Source: Nymphaea colorata
Taxonomy: Eukaryota > Streptophyta > Magnoliopsida > Nymphaeales > Nymphaeaceae
Direction of reading: 5' to 3'
Assembly: GCF_008831285.2 (NCBI RefSeq)
Contig: NC_045145.1
Span: 10,788,802-10,852,801, forward strand
DNA: 64,000 nt
Below are positions 51,840 to 61,306 of the stretch, piece by piece. Position 1 is the first letter of the stretch; each line of letters starts with the position of its first letter. The notes beneath the pieces were generated by a model that had not been told where the DNA came from, made no database searches, and saw only the letters and a list, made by a program, of their open reading frames with translations. Position numbers and translations under genes: made by a program.

Positions 51840-52340
51840 TCTATTTTCTTACGATCCCAATGTTTAGTAGGTATTTCTCCTATGATTTCATCCTTTCATA
51901 AAACACCATGTGTGACACCTTTGTCATCCCATTCAAACCTCACCGTTTGTGTACTTTTTCCCCTAAACGGCCTCCTCGCCTCACGGGTACTTTTTTTTCC
52001 ACAATAGCCTTTTGGTCTTAAAGGATTTACACAGTGGCTCGTCCAGAGAATCAAGAACTCAAAAACACGGGAATCATATCATGAACAAAACATGTTACAG
52101 CAGGTTCGTCTTTATAAAGCATGGTTCTACGCATAGATCCTGGCTAGGGCCAGAACTTCCAACATAAAACACAAAGATTCATAATAACAGATTATGCAGG
52201 CGTATGCAAAGAGACATGCTTCCGGGGAAGAGACTTTCCCATTCGGCTTATAAACGAAGCACGAAAGAAAGCTTTAAACACACATAAAAACTTTCATTAA
52301 AAGCAGAGCATACTTACAAGACCAAGAGCGTACTAGGCTC
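51840..52340 (-). promoter_or_regulatory. Unit B1 leader with partial primer site
   Basis: It matches the leaders of A (58,557-59,003) and B2 (63,772-64,000). It begins with a truncated primer-binding site (minus TCAGAGCC, 52,334-52,341) and carries a strong splice donor CTTGTAAGTATG (GT at 52,317-52,316). It ends at ~51,894, where a 57-bp piece of RT-like sequence (51,837-51,893) precedes the protease start codon. Confidence 0.75.
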
Positions 52341-52556
52341 TGACTGTAAGTAAGTAGACATTAACCACGGTAGACAAAGTAGAATGCATTCTTTTATTTA
52401 ACAACAAAATTTTGTTTCAGGAAACATGGCCTCTTCCAGCCAAACCCACCTTGTCCAAATCGACCCAGACCTAGGCCTACCCATATTACCCCCAGATTCC
52501 AATCTTACATTTTTGACCTTGCCTGGTATGAACCTTGACCAAAAAGACCATATTGT
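52341..52556 (+). pseudogene. Inverted A-type splice region and ORF-D start
   Basis: The plus strand reads TGTAAGTAAGTAGACATT, then TTTTGTTTCAGGAAACATGG and MASSSQTHLVQIDPDLGLPI, the same as 55,280-55,080 on the minus strand. It is an inverted duplicate ending at about 52,556. Confidence 0.8.
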
Positions 52557-52780
52557 AACTAGTACTCCTTTCAAAAATCCTTGCTCCAAAAGAGTTTTGG
52601 GGAAAAGTTTAATCCCCTGGATCTCTTGGTCCTGCCACTTTCTAAGGTTCAGAGTGGCTTGTATAATGGAAAATCTTTGATCACATTCACATAAAGAACT
52701 TTCTTCATGGAGGTCATGTCTATGCTCCAGCAAAGCAAATTCTAAACCAGGCTTTTTCTTCTTTGAATGTCATGCCATGG
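52557..52780 (-). pseudogene. B-type ORF-D fragment
   Basis: The minus strand gives FALLEHRHDLHEESSLCECD and LLEQGFLKGVLVT, matching the B-type ORF-D (about 60,480-60,700). It abuts the inverted A-type piece head to head at the ACTAGTAC region. Confidence 0.8.
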
Positions 52781-52955
52781 TCCCCTGTTCCTGCGAAAGG
52801 AATTTTTCCAACCTAAAACTTAAGACTCGTAAACAGAGTGTGAAGTTGTATGCATGATACATAGGACTGCGGGATTAAAAGAGATGAGTACCTAGTAGGC
52901 TCCAGAACCTTTTTATTTCAAAAAATCTTAAGTACCCTTTGATTTCTGAACACGG
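52781..52955. repeat. Inverted partner of 58,310-58,460
   Basis: The plus strand here (CCTGTTCCTGCGAAAGGAAT through CAAAAAATCTTAAGTACCC) is the reverse complement of 58,310-58,460 with few changes. One of the two copies must have been inverted relative to the viral genome. Confidence 0.85.
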
Positions 52956-52959
52956 TGAG

Positions 52960-53875
52960 GGGGGCCGGATTTACAAACGAAAGCGCCGGTTCGCTTTTTA
53001 CAACAACATGGGAGTGGAGAAGAAGAGGAAGGGGAGTGAGGAAGGGAGAGAGACTTAAGCACTCGGAAGCAAGTGCTCGGAGGTAGATGGTGTGTTGGGG
53101 GATGTGTGGATGGAAGAAGATGATTCTTACAGACGCTGGGGAGGAGCTTTTATAGGCACCGGACTTGAAAACAAATTATAATATGGAAAAGGAATAGGAT
53201 TCCTTCCCGAACAAGCTAAACACAAACAAACAAAAGTAGTTACATTCGAAGGAACTCGAAGGTGGACAGATGTCGTGTGCTAGATGAGGTGGCAGTCGAA
53301 CGTGTCCAGAAAGCAAAAAGTGCTACAGTGCGCGACAGTGTCCGCCGAAGTGCTACAGTAACTGCTACAGTAGCCGCTTCGTCTTTTCTTCAATGAAGAT
53401 GCCACGTGTTCACTTTTTTTGACGTGTGTAATGTTCCTTCACCTTTATTCACACAACGTTACTTTATTTACATAAAGAAGGTTGGCAACTACAACGATCT
53501 TCTAGAAGCACCTCGAAACGATTTGCTTCAGGATGTGACCCAGAGCTTATCCTATGGGGTGCGTCACAGGGTAAATTTTTATACCGAAAATTTACAAACG
53601 TAAAACCCATATTTATCCTAGAGGGATTTTCCAGGGTAGATTTTGAGGCGATGATCTACAACGCAAATCTTATGTTTAACTTGGGGGATTTTCCCAAAGA
53701 GAAATTTATCACGTTTCTTCTCAAACGGATGATGCTTACGTTTTACATGGGAAGCACTGTACCCATGAAAAGTTTAACCATGACTTACAAGGGTCAAGTT
53801 TTACCGGTCTTGACAAACGTTAGGCTACAGGGTTAAGGACTCAGCAGCTTCGTCCCTACTTCTTTTAGAGGATGT
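52960..53875 (-). promoter_or_regulatory. Unit A 3' non-coding and promoter region
   Basis: The layout is the same as in B1 and B2: conserved ~450-bp block, CACGTG and TGACGTGT (about 53,402-53,427), CTACAG repeats (53,321-53,372; the second reads CGACAG) and TATA CCTATAAAAG (53,147-53,156). By eye it is roughly 95% identical to the B regions up to the point where the downstream ORFs end, after which A and B diverge sharply. Confidence 0.75.
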
Positions 53876-55204
53876 CTACTGCCATGCTGGATCAGTTTCT
53901 CCTTCGCTATCTGAATGCTGATAGAATTGGAGAACAGTTGCAGCACCATCTTTGCCTGTGTCTCCTATTTCATGAACTTGCCATCCTACATTAATTTTGG
54001 CAAAACGTTCCCTTAAGCCTGGTTTCATACAAACATGATTTTGGAATGGTATCACCATTTTTACATGTTCAGAGTCAGATGTGTATATCCTAGTATTTCT
54101 GTCTTCTGAAGTGAGGTTATGTGGGTGATGCCATGTTTTCAGTTGTTGGGACATTTTAAATTCCCTCCATCTTGTGAGTTCATCATACCACTCATCTGTA
54201 GTTGCTTCTGGTATGTCTGCGAGAGGTAGGGAGGCTTGTAGAGGGGTGGCAAAAGAGTGTGTCTGAATAGTTATCTCATGTTTTGCATCACATGGATAAT
54301 CATATGTTGGTGGGATTGTATTGATGTTCAGGTTTACAAATCCCTTTGTAACCCAGTTGTTCAGGAAGATTTGTTCTACTATATGGGCCAGACGCCAATT
54401 GAATCGCAGCATATGAGTCTGCTCCACGGCTGTTACGATGATCCTTTTTACATATCCTTGTTCCATTAAACTTTTCAAGGAGACCTGCATATCAAACATC
54501 TCTGTGTCTGTCCATTTCTTGAGATTGATGCTTGCCAGGACGATCCCAAATCCTTTATTGCACTCACAGAAAGAGTTATCAATATGTCTTTCTTGCTGAT
54601 ATTTGACTAAACAGAATTTCATTCCCTTCTTTCGTAGACCAGGGTTTCTTGCAAGAAATCTTAGTATATCCTGGATACGTCCTTGTTCCTTCTTCTGTTT
54701 CTGGAGTACGATTTTATAGACTTGCTCTTTCGCTTCATCAATTACTGGGGGATAGCTTTCTCTTTTTTCTTTCCATTGTTTTTACATTTCCTTTTCCCAT
54801 TGCTTTTTTAGTAATTGGACCTCGGCAGTTGACTGTTTTAATTTTTCAGCCAGGTCCTCTATTGTCTCTTTACAAAGAGTTAACTCTTTACTAGCAGCCT
54901 CTAACTGTTGGGCTATGTCTAAAAATACGGGGTTAGGGGTAGGATCTGGAAAGAGCTTAAGTTGGTTTTGTGTGATTTGGTGTTGTGTGTTTTTGATGCT
55001 AAGGTAGGTTGCCAGGATGCTAAGGACTTTAGAAAAGGTTGGGTTTTTCCTATTGTGCCAGAGGTTGTCCAATATAATATGGTCTTTTTGGTCAAGGTTC
55101 ATACCAGGCAAGGTCAAAAATGTAAGATTGGAATCTGGGGGTAATATGAGTAGGCATAGGTCTGGGTCGATTTGGACAAGGTGGGTTTGGCTGGAAGAGG
55201 CCAT
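53876..55204 (-). pseudogene. Unit A downstream coiled-coil protein (ORF-D, A type)
   Basis: 443 codons in one frame, broken only by a TAA at 54,784-54,782. The N-terminal domain (SQTHLVQIDPDLCLLILPPD, HIILDNLWHNRKNPTFSK) is followed by a coiled coil (AASKELTLCKETIEDLAEKL, AEVQLLKKQWEKE). After the stop the frame stays open through KEKRESYPPVIDEAKEQVYK into a C-terminal domain (FCECNKGFGIVLASINLKKW, YDYPCDAKHEITIQ). It is a paralogue of the B-type ORF-D: same order of blocks, but far less similar than the adjacent non-coding DNA. A splice acceptor (TTTTGTTTCAG) ends 6 nt before the ATG. Function unknown. Confidence 0.75.
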
Positions 55205-55209
55205 GTTTC

Positions 55210-55280
55210 CTGAAACAAAATTTTGTTGTTAAATAAAAGAATGCATTTTACTTTGTCTACCGTGGCTAATGTCTACTTAC
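55210..55280 (-). other. Candidate splice acceptor (and nearby donor) before ORF-D
   Basis: The minus strand has CCTGTAAGTAG (donor-like, GT at 55,280-55,279) and TTTTGTTTCAG/GAAACATGG (acceptor, last G at 55,210). The acceptor and start-codon context are the same in B1 and B2; the local donor is mutated there to GCATGTAG. A matching donor also lies in each leader near the primer site, so ORF-D could be made from spliced RNA as in rice tungro bacilliform virus P4. Splicing is inferred. Confidence 0.5.
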
Positions 55281-55330
55281 AGGAGATCAAACTCATCCTA
55301 TATGATGCTCAAAAAGCTATCGAAAAAATA

Positions 55331-56895
55331 TTAGTCATCATCCATGTTATCTAACATGTATTGTAGGTTGGTTAAAGTAGAGAATTTTTCTTGAAATTCC
55401 TCACCATTTTTTCTATTTGATTCGAGTATGTTATGTCCCATGCAGCTATAGCTACAAGGTTCTTCATCAGAGGAATTAGGAGCATGGAATGATTCCTCTA
55501 TGGATACAATACTATAAATGCTTTCAGTATCGCTAATATATTCATCTAAAGCCAATACATCCTCATTTACGCAGTCGACAAGAATAGAGGCTTTATTGTA
55601 GAGATTTTTCCTTTTTGAACAGTCCCTAGCTAAATGTTCAGGACTGCCGCAAGTGAAGCATGTTAATTTGTTTTTATAATCTCTTTGAGTATTATATTTT
55701 CTAACATGTTTATGTTTGTCAAGATAGAGTTTTCTAGCATTAGATTTACGAAGGTAGTATCTCCGTCGTTTATCTTTATCTCTTGTCTTATAGGTTTTTG
55801 GGTGTCTAGGCTCTTTATCATACCTTTGTGGCGTATAAATTTGTTTGCAAAAACTATATTCTCCTTTTAATTGTTTAGAAATGGTTATCTCGGTACATTT
55901 CTTTACTAATTCGTCAATAATAAATTGAATCCTTATACTAATGTTGTCTAGGTGGGGCATCATCTCTTTTTCTTTATATTTTTTATGAATTTCAGAACCC
56001 AAGGGGGCTGGTAATTTGAGAAATAGGCTTTCTCCTATCTCTTTATTATAAAAACAGCCTGCTAAGGAACTATAATAAAAGAAGTCTTGTAAAAAAGGTT
56101 TAATATAGCGCCAGTCCTTAATTTGGAGCTGCTCTAGTTTTCTAATAGAGTCTTGCTGTTGTTTATCATACCCTGTATTTGGCTGATATCCTAGTAAGAG
56201 TAATTGTATTTTATTGGTAAAGTTATAAATGTTTTTACCTAAAAGAATTTCTCTTTGTAAGTCTTGTGGGTGTTCTCTTTTGTATGCTTCCCAAGATGCT
56301 CTAGCGGTTTCCCCTAAAAAAATTTCTGCCCAGTTGTACATTTCTTCTGTTGTCCACATTTCTTGATTCATCATATCCCACTTCCTTGCAACTCGTTGAG
56401 TCTACATGTCTATTACTGAGGGTAATAATTGCGGATCATGAGCACTAATGTTCAAAATTCTTCCTTCATCTATTAAATCTTTTCTGTCTATGGTTTCTAA
56501 AGGCATTCTTTTACCCTTAGGTGTATAGGTATCTCTTTCCTTATATTCTACATAAGGTCTTCTAGGGGGTTGTCCAGGTGAATAGAATAGTACAGGTGAA
56601 GTTGATTGGGGTTGTGCTTGGTGTTGAGGTTGTTGTTGGTCTTGAGGTGATCTTCCACTGGTCACGAGGGATGATTCTGGAGCATCTATTTCCATAAGAT
56701 TTTTTGAGATGTTTATAGGTTTCTGCATATGCATATTTTCCAGTCTATTTATCCTAATATTTTCCGTGGGATCTATATATAGGTGGTCTTCTTCTTGAAT
56801 TTTTCCTTCTGCTACTAATTTTATTTCTAGTCTAAGTCTTCTGATAAGTCAAATTCTTTAGGAAGGAGAATACAATTATTTTCTAAGGTTTCCAT
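55331..56895 (-). pseudogene. Unit A coat protein with zinc knuckle
   Basis: It begins at an ATG overlapping the movement-protein stop (TAATG). A frameshift near 56,840 (TAG at 56,829-56,827 in the starting frame) and a TAG at 56,404-56,402 break it; the remaining 347-codon stretch is open to 55,331. Blocks: WTTEEMYNWAEIFLGETARA, GYQPNTGYDKQQQ, SLAGCFYNKEIGESLFLKLP, a Lys/Arg-rich run, then the CCHC knuckle CFTCGSPEHLARDC and an acidic C-terminus (LDEYISDTESIYS). This is the standard caulimovirid capsid layout; the knuckle binds nucleic acid. No protease or RT follows: ORF-D comes next. Confidence 0.85.
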
Positions 56896-57830
56896 TAATC
56901 TTCTATCTGGTTACGGAATTCTTTAGATTCAATTTCTTCTTTATGTTGTTTTTCTTTATAGTCTAAAAATCTCACAGTATAGCTACCATTGGGGTTTTTA
57001 AACATTAAACTTTCTTCAGGAACTTTGACATTAGTCTTGATTTCTAGATTTTTACTAATATTCCAATCTAAGCCTTCTAATTCTTCAGGGTCAATAGCCA
57101 TAGGCTTGATCATCCTAATACCTTTACTAGTCATAGATTCAATTATAGCCTTAGTATCGATTTTGTACTTTGTAGTACTATTATTTGTCACTTTTCCTAA
57201 GAATCCGACATTTACAAGTAAATTAGCTTTTCCCGTAAATGTTTCATATCCTTTAGTTTGAATTCCTATGATAATATGTTCAAGGTCTCTTATGCTTAGC
57301 AAGAAATCAGGTGCACAATAAAATATGCCCTTGTTGTTAGACATATCAATTTCCATACTTGCTATGATGTTCTTCCTAGCATCATTTGCCCATCTCTTAT
57401 CTAGTAAAGTGATTAATACTTTAGTTCCTAGATTTCTACAAGCTAGGCCCTTAATTCCTATAATTATCAGACCACGATGAATAAATCTATTTTGGTTTCG
57501 TAATATTTGTTTGATACTGTCATGACTAACGATGCCAATGTTTTGGTGTTCAGTAGTTACACAAACTTCTTCTTCTCTACTTATTCTGACTAACTGTGGG
57601 TTAATACTCCAAAATCCTGTCTTATATAAAGTTCGAGGGTTTAACAGAGAGAGTTGATGATTATTGTATATTTCCAAATCTCTGTTTATATCTATTATTT
57701 CTTCTAATGTTCTAGAGCTAGGACCATGGGTTCGGATCATTCTAGTTAACAGATTGTCGTCTATTCGCCTTATTTCATTAGTATCACTGAGGTTTCTACT
57801 GAGATTAGAAAAAGAACGTCTTACAGCCAT
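56895..57830 (-). CDS. Unit A movement protein (30K superfamily)
   Basis: An intact 311-codon frame, the only large undamaged viral gene here. FIHRGLIIIGIKGLACRNLG, ITLLDKRW, EIDMSNNKGIFYCAPDFLLS and IRDLEHIIIGIQTKGYETF are the core of caulimovirus movement proteins, which modify plasmodesmata for cell-to-cell spread. The start ATG overlaps the stop of the upstream ORF (TAATG), and its own stop overlaps the coat-protein ATG in the same way, pointing to termination-reinitiation. Whether it is expressed in the host is unknown; no promoter other than the viral one is visible. Confidence 0.9.
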   Translation of the reverse strand: MAVRRSFSNLSRNLSDTNEIRRIDDNLLTRMIRTHGPSSRTLEEIIDINRDLEIYNNHQLSLLNPRTLYKTGFWSINPQLVRISREEEVCVTTEHQNIGIVSHDSIKQILRNQNRFIHRGLIIIGIKGLACRNLGTKVLITLLDKRWANDARKNIIASMEIDMSNNKGIFYCAPDFLLSIRDLEHIIIGIQTKGYETFTGKANLLVNVGFLGKVTNNSTTKYKIDTKAIIESMTSKGIRMIKPMAIDPEELEGLDWNISKNLEIKTNVKVPEESLMFKNPNGSYTVRFLDYKEKQHKEEIESKEFRNQIED

Positions 57831-58153
57831 TATCTTCTCGAAAAAGCTATACTTTTAGGAATAGGGGTAGGGGTAGGTTTGATCCCACCATTTCCTATGT
57901 TTAGTTTGTCTAGTCTTTTGGTTAATTCCTCTAGGTTTGCTTCCTGCGGTTTTGGTTTTTTTCCTAAGGTTCGTTCGAGGTGGCTAAGCCTTTGGTTTAG
58001 TTTTATCATCATAATGATTAGCAGGTTTAGTTGACGAACTATAAGTTTATCAGAACTACTAGGTGGATCGTATCTGGTTAATCCTTCTGCATCGGGGTAG
58101 TAGGTTCTTGTTTCTTTTAGACTTTGTATGTAGATGTCTTCTTTATCACACAT
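57830..58153 (-). CDS. Unit A small 5' ORF (107 residues)
   Basis: First ORF after the leader, starting MCDKEDIYIQSLKETRTYYP. The middle part LLIIMMIKLNQRLSHLERTL has heptad spacing that suggests a short coiled coil, and the C-terminus is Pro/Lys-rich (GGIKPTPTPIPKS). Position and coiled coil resemble the small virion-associated proteins of several caulimovirid genera; sequence identity to them is not evident. Its TAA overlaps the movement-protein ATG. The frame is open. Confidence 0.6.
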   Translation of the reverse strand: MCDKEDIYIQSLKETRTYYPDAEGLTRYDPPSSSDKLIVRQLNLLIIMMIKLNQRLSHLERTLGKKPKPQEANLEELTKRLDKLNIGNGGIKPTPTPIPKSIAFSRR

Positions 58154-58556
58154 AAGTGTCTGTAAGGTTTACAAGTTTTTAGGGTCTTATGTTTTTCAGG
58201 ATTCAAATGTTCTATTCTATACATATAAGACGAAAGAAAATTCAGTAAACTAGTAAACTAGTAAGCTAGTAAAGATTTTTGGATTTTTTGAAAACACAGT
58301 GGTCAGAAATCAAAGGGTACTTAAGATCAAAAAGGTTCTTGAGCCTACTAGGTACTCATCTCTTTTAATCCCGCACTCCTATGTATCATGCATACAACTT
58401 CACACGCTGTTTACGAGTCTTAAGTTTTAGGTTGGAAAAATTCCTTTCGCAGGAACAGGGTTCTACGAACAGATAACACATCTATTATAAAAAAGAACAA
58501 ACTGAAACATGGTAAGCTTATGGTATGATTCCCCCGATTTTAAAAACTTGTGATAT
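58154..58556 (-). other. Unit A sequence between the common leader and the first ORF
   Basis: It includes an AGTAAACT/AGTAAGCT short tandem repeat (58,239-58,273) and the 58,310-58,460 block whose reverse complement occurs at 52,781-52,955. A CTTTCGCAGGAACAG acceptor-like string occurs in that block, on the plus strand. No gene. Confidence 0.5.
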
Positions 58557-59003
58557 TCTCCTTTCATAGAACACCATGTGCGACACCTTTGTCATCCCAT
58601 TCAAACCTCACCGTTTGTGTACTTTTTCCCCTAAACGGCCTCCTCGCCTCACAGGTACTTCTTTTCCACAATAGCCTTTTGGTCTTAAAGGATTTATACA
58701 GCGGCTCGTCCAGAGAATCAAGAAGGAATCAGATCATGAACAAAACATGTTACAGCAGGTTCTTCCTTATAAAGCATGGTTCTACGCATAGATCCTGGCT
58801 AGGGCCAGAACTTCCAACATAAAACACAAAGATTCATAATAACAGATTATGCAGGCTTATGCAAAGAGACATGCTTCCGGGAAAGAGACTTTCCCGTTCG
58901 GCTTATAAACGAAGCACGAAAGAAAGCGTTAAACACACATAAAAACTTTCATTAAAAGCAGAGCATACTTACAAGACCAAAAGCGTACTAGGCTCTGATA
59001 CCA
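58557..59003 (-). promoter_or_regulatory. Unit A common leader with tRNA-Met primer-binding site
   Basis: The minus strand begins TGGTATCAGAGCC (59,003-58,991), an exact plant initiator-tRNA-Met primer site, the conventional first nucleotide of caulimovirid genomes. A splice donor CTTGTAAGTATG follows at 58,972-58,971. The rest is non-coding and nearly identical to the B1 and B2 leaders as far as 58,557. Confidence 0.85.
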
Positions 59004-59011
59004 ATTATAAC

Positions 59012-59302
59012 ACGTTCGACTACCACCTCATCTAGCACACGACATCTGTCCACCTTCGAGTTCCTTCGAATGTAACTACTTTTGTTTGTTTGTGTTTAGC
59101 TTGTTCGGGAAGGAATCCTATTCCTTTTCCACTGGGGAGGTACTTTTATAGGCACCGGACTTCAAAACAAATTATAATATGGTAAAGGAATAGGATTCCT
59201 TCCCGAACAAGCTAAACACAAACAAACAAAAGTAGTTACATTCGAATGAACTCGAAGGTGGACAGATGTCGTGTGCTAGATGAGGTGGCAGTCGAACGTG
59301 TC
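59012..59302. repeat. Inverted repeat at the B2/A junction
   Basis: 59,012-59,130 is the reverse complement of 59,184-59,302 (arms ~119 bp, only a few mismatches). A ~53-bp spacer holds the TATA box. One arm is the normal upstream promoter sequence; the other is an inverted copy placed next to the primer site of unit A. Confidence 0.85.
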
Positions 59303-59861
59303 CAAAAAGCAAAAAAGTGCTACAGTGCGCTACAGTGTCCGCCGAATTGCTACAGTAACTGCTACAGTAGCCGGTTCGTCTTTTCTTCAATGAGGATGCC
59401 ACGTGTTCACTTTTTTGACGTGTGTAATATTCCTTCGTCTTTATTCACACAACGTTGCTTTATTTACATAAAGAAGGTCGGCAACTACAACGATCTTCTA
59501 GAAGCGCCTCGAAACGATTTGCTTCAGGATGTGACCCAGAGCTTATCCTGTGGGGAGCGTCACAGGGTAAATTTTTATGCCGAAAATTTACAAACGTAAA
59601 ACCCATATTTAGCCTAGAGGGTTTTTCCAGGGTAGATTTTGAGGCGATGATCTACAACGCAAATCCTATGTTTAACTTGGGGGATTTTCCCAAAGAGAAG
59701 TTTATCACGTTTCTTCTCAAACGGATGATGCTTACGTTTTACATGGGAAGCACTGTACCCATGGAAAGTTTAACCATGACTTACAAGGGTCAAGTTTTAC
59801 CGGTCTTGACAAACGTTAGGCTGCAGGGTTAAGGACTCAGCAGCTTCGTCCCTACTTCTCT
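59143..59861 (-). promoter_or_regulatory. Unit B2 3' non-coding and promoter region
   Basis: TATA CCTATAAAAG at 59,143-59,152, four CTACAG repeats at 59,318-59,370, the ACGT-core motifs near 59,400 and the ~450-bp conserved block. It is almost identical to the B1 region, including the antisense open frames, which are retained by identity and not by evident selection. Confidence 0.75.
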
Positions 59862-61246
59862 CTAGTTGTCTCCCATTTCTTCGATAATTTCTTCTTCGTA
59901 TTGTTCATTATCATCCCATTCTCCTTCACCATCAACATGCCACTCATCTTCATTGTCGTCTCTGTGAATGACTGCTCCGACATTTTGGTCATCACCAGTC
60001 CATTTTGCAGGACTACTGTCATATATTTGGTAGAAGTATTCACAGAGGCCAGGGTTTATCTGTAAGATACCTTGGAAAGGAATGTAAAATTTCTCAGTAA
60101 GCCAAGTATCTGCTAGGAAGATGCGTGTATGTTTATCTTCAGCACCATACAAGTAGATCTTGTCCACCGGGCATGTTGGTCTGCAGCTATGGTATAAGCT
60201 CTCCAACGCTTTAGTTGGGAATATATATCTTCAGGAATGAGAAGAGTTCGAAGAGTTTATTCAGGGATACGGGTCTGCAGGGGAAATTGTGACGTATAGG
60301 TGTTGATTGTGATCTCATGTTTTGCATCACAGGGGTATTCATACGAAGGAGGAATAGTTTCAATGTCTAAATTAACATATCCATAAGGCTTTATACTTCC
60401 AAGTTTAAACAGCCTTCTTAATGTGTATGCTAGCCGCCAATGAAAATCAAGATGTTTTACTTGTTCTTCTTTTGTAACTAGTACTCGTTTCAAAAATCCT
60501 TGCTCCAAAAGAGTTTTGGGGGAAAGTTTTATCCCCTCGATCTCTTGGTCCTGCCACTTTCTAAGGTTCAGAGTGGCTTGTATAATGGAAAATCATTGAT
60601 CACATTCACAGAGAGAACTTTCTTCATGGAGGTCATGTCTATGTTTCAGCAAAACAAATTCTAAACCAGGCTTTTTCTTCTTTGAATGCCGTGCCATGGT
60701 CCTTAACAGATTCTGCATGTCAAACTGTTGTTTTCTTTTTGCCTGCATTACCAAATGATAGATCTGTTCCTTGACTAAAGGAATATTTGGGGGAACCGTT
60801 TCTCTTTTTTCTCCTAATTTCCTAATTTATTCTTCAACATGTTCCCTGAGGAGTCTATTCTCTGTTTCTAGAGCTTGTATTTTTTCATTTAGCTCTTCTT
60901 TTTTCTTTTTTCGTCAACTTATTTCTGCTTGGGCCGCTTTTAGGCTCCTTTCTAAGGTAAGATAAGCATCCAAGCTTTGAGGTCAGGGGGGTATATGATC
61001 TAGGGATAGTTCGGGCAGAGTTTTGGACTGAAGTTGCCTGTTCTTTAGGTTGAGATGGCCGGCTAATAAAGAAATGATTTTTGGGTATGACGGATTTCTT
61101 TTGTTTTGCCAAAGATTGTCTAGAAGGACATGATCTTTTAGATCAAGGATTAGGCTTGGAGAAGTTCGAAAGACCAAATTTGAATGTGGCGGGAAGATCG
61201 GTAATCCTAGGTCTGGGTCAATGGGCAACTGGTTTATAGAGGCCAT
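59862..61246 (-). pseudogene. Unit B2 downstream coiled-coil protein (ORF-D, B type)
   Basis: Same protein as at 48,485-49,869. Lesions differ from B1: CGA to TGA near 60,985, TGG to TGA near 60,914, TAA at 60,829-60,827, TGA near 60,595, a TAA near 60,258 and a 1-nt deletion near 60,143. At the position of the B1 TGA (49,437-49,435) this copy has a Gly codon, which shows that the frame was originally continuous. Confidence 0.7.
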
Positions 61247-61306
61247 GTTTCCTGAAACAAAATTTTGTGTTAGAGAAAAGAATGCATTCTACATTGTCTA
61301 CCGTGG

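Noticed and set aside
58991-59003. tRNA gene
   Set aside because: The 13 nt match only the complement of the tRNA-Met 3' end (a primer site); no tRNA body is present.
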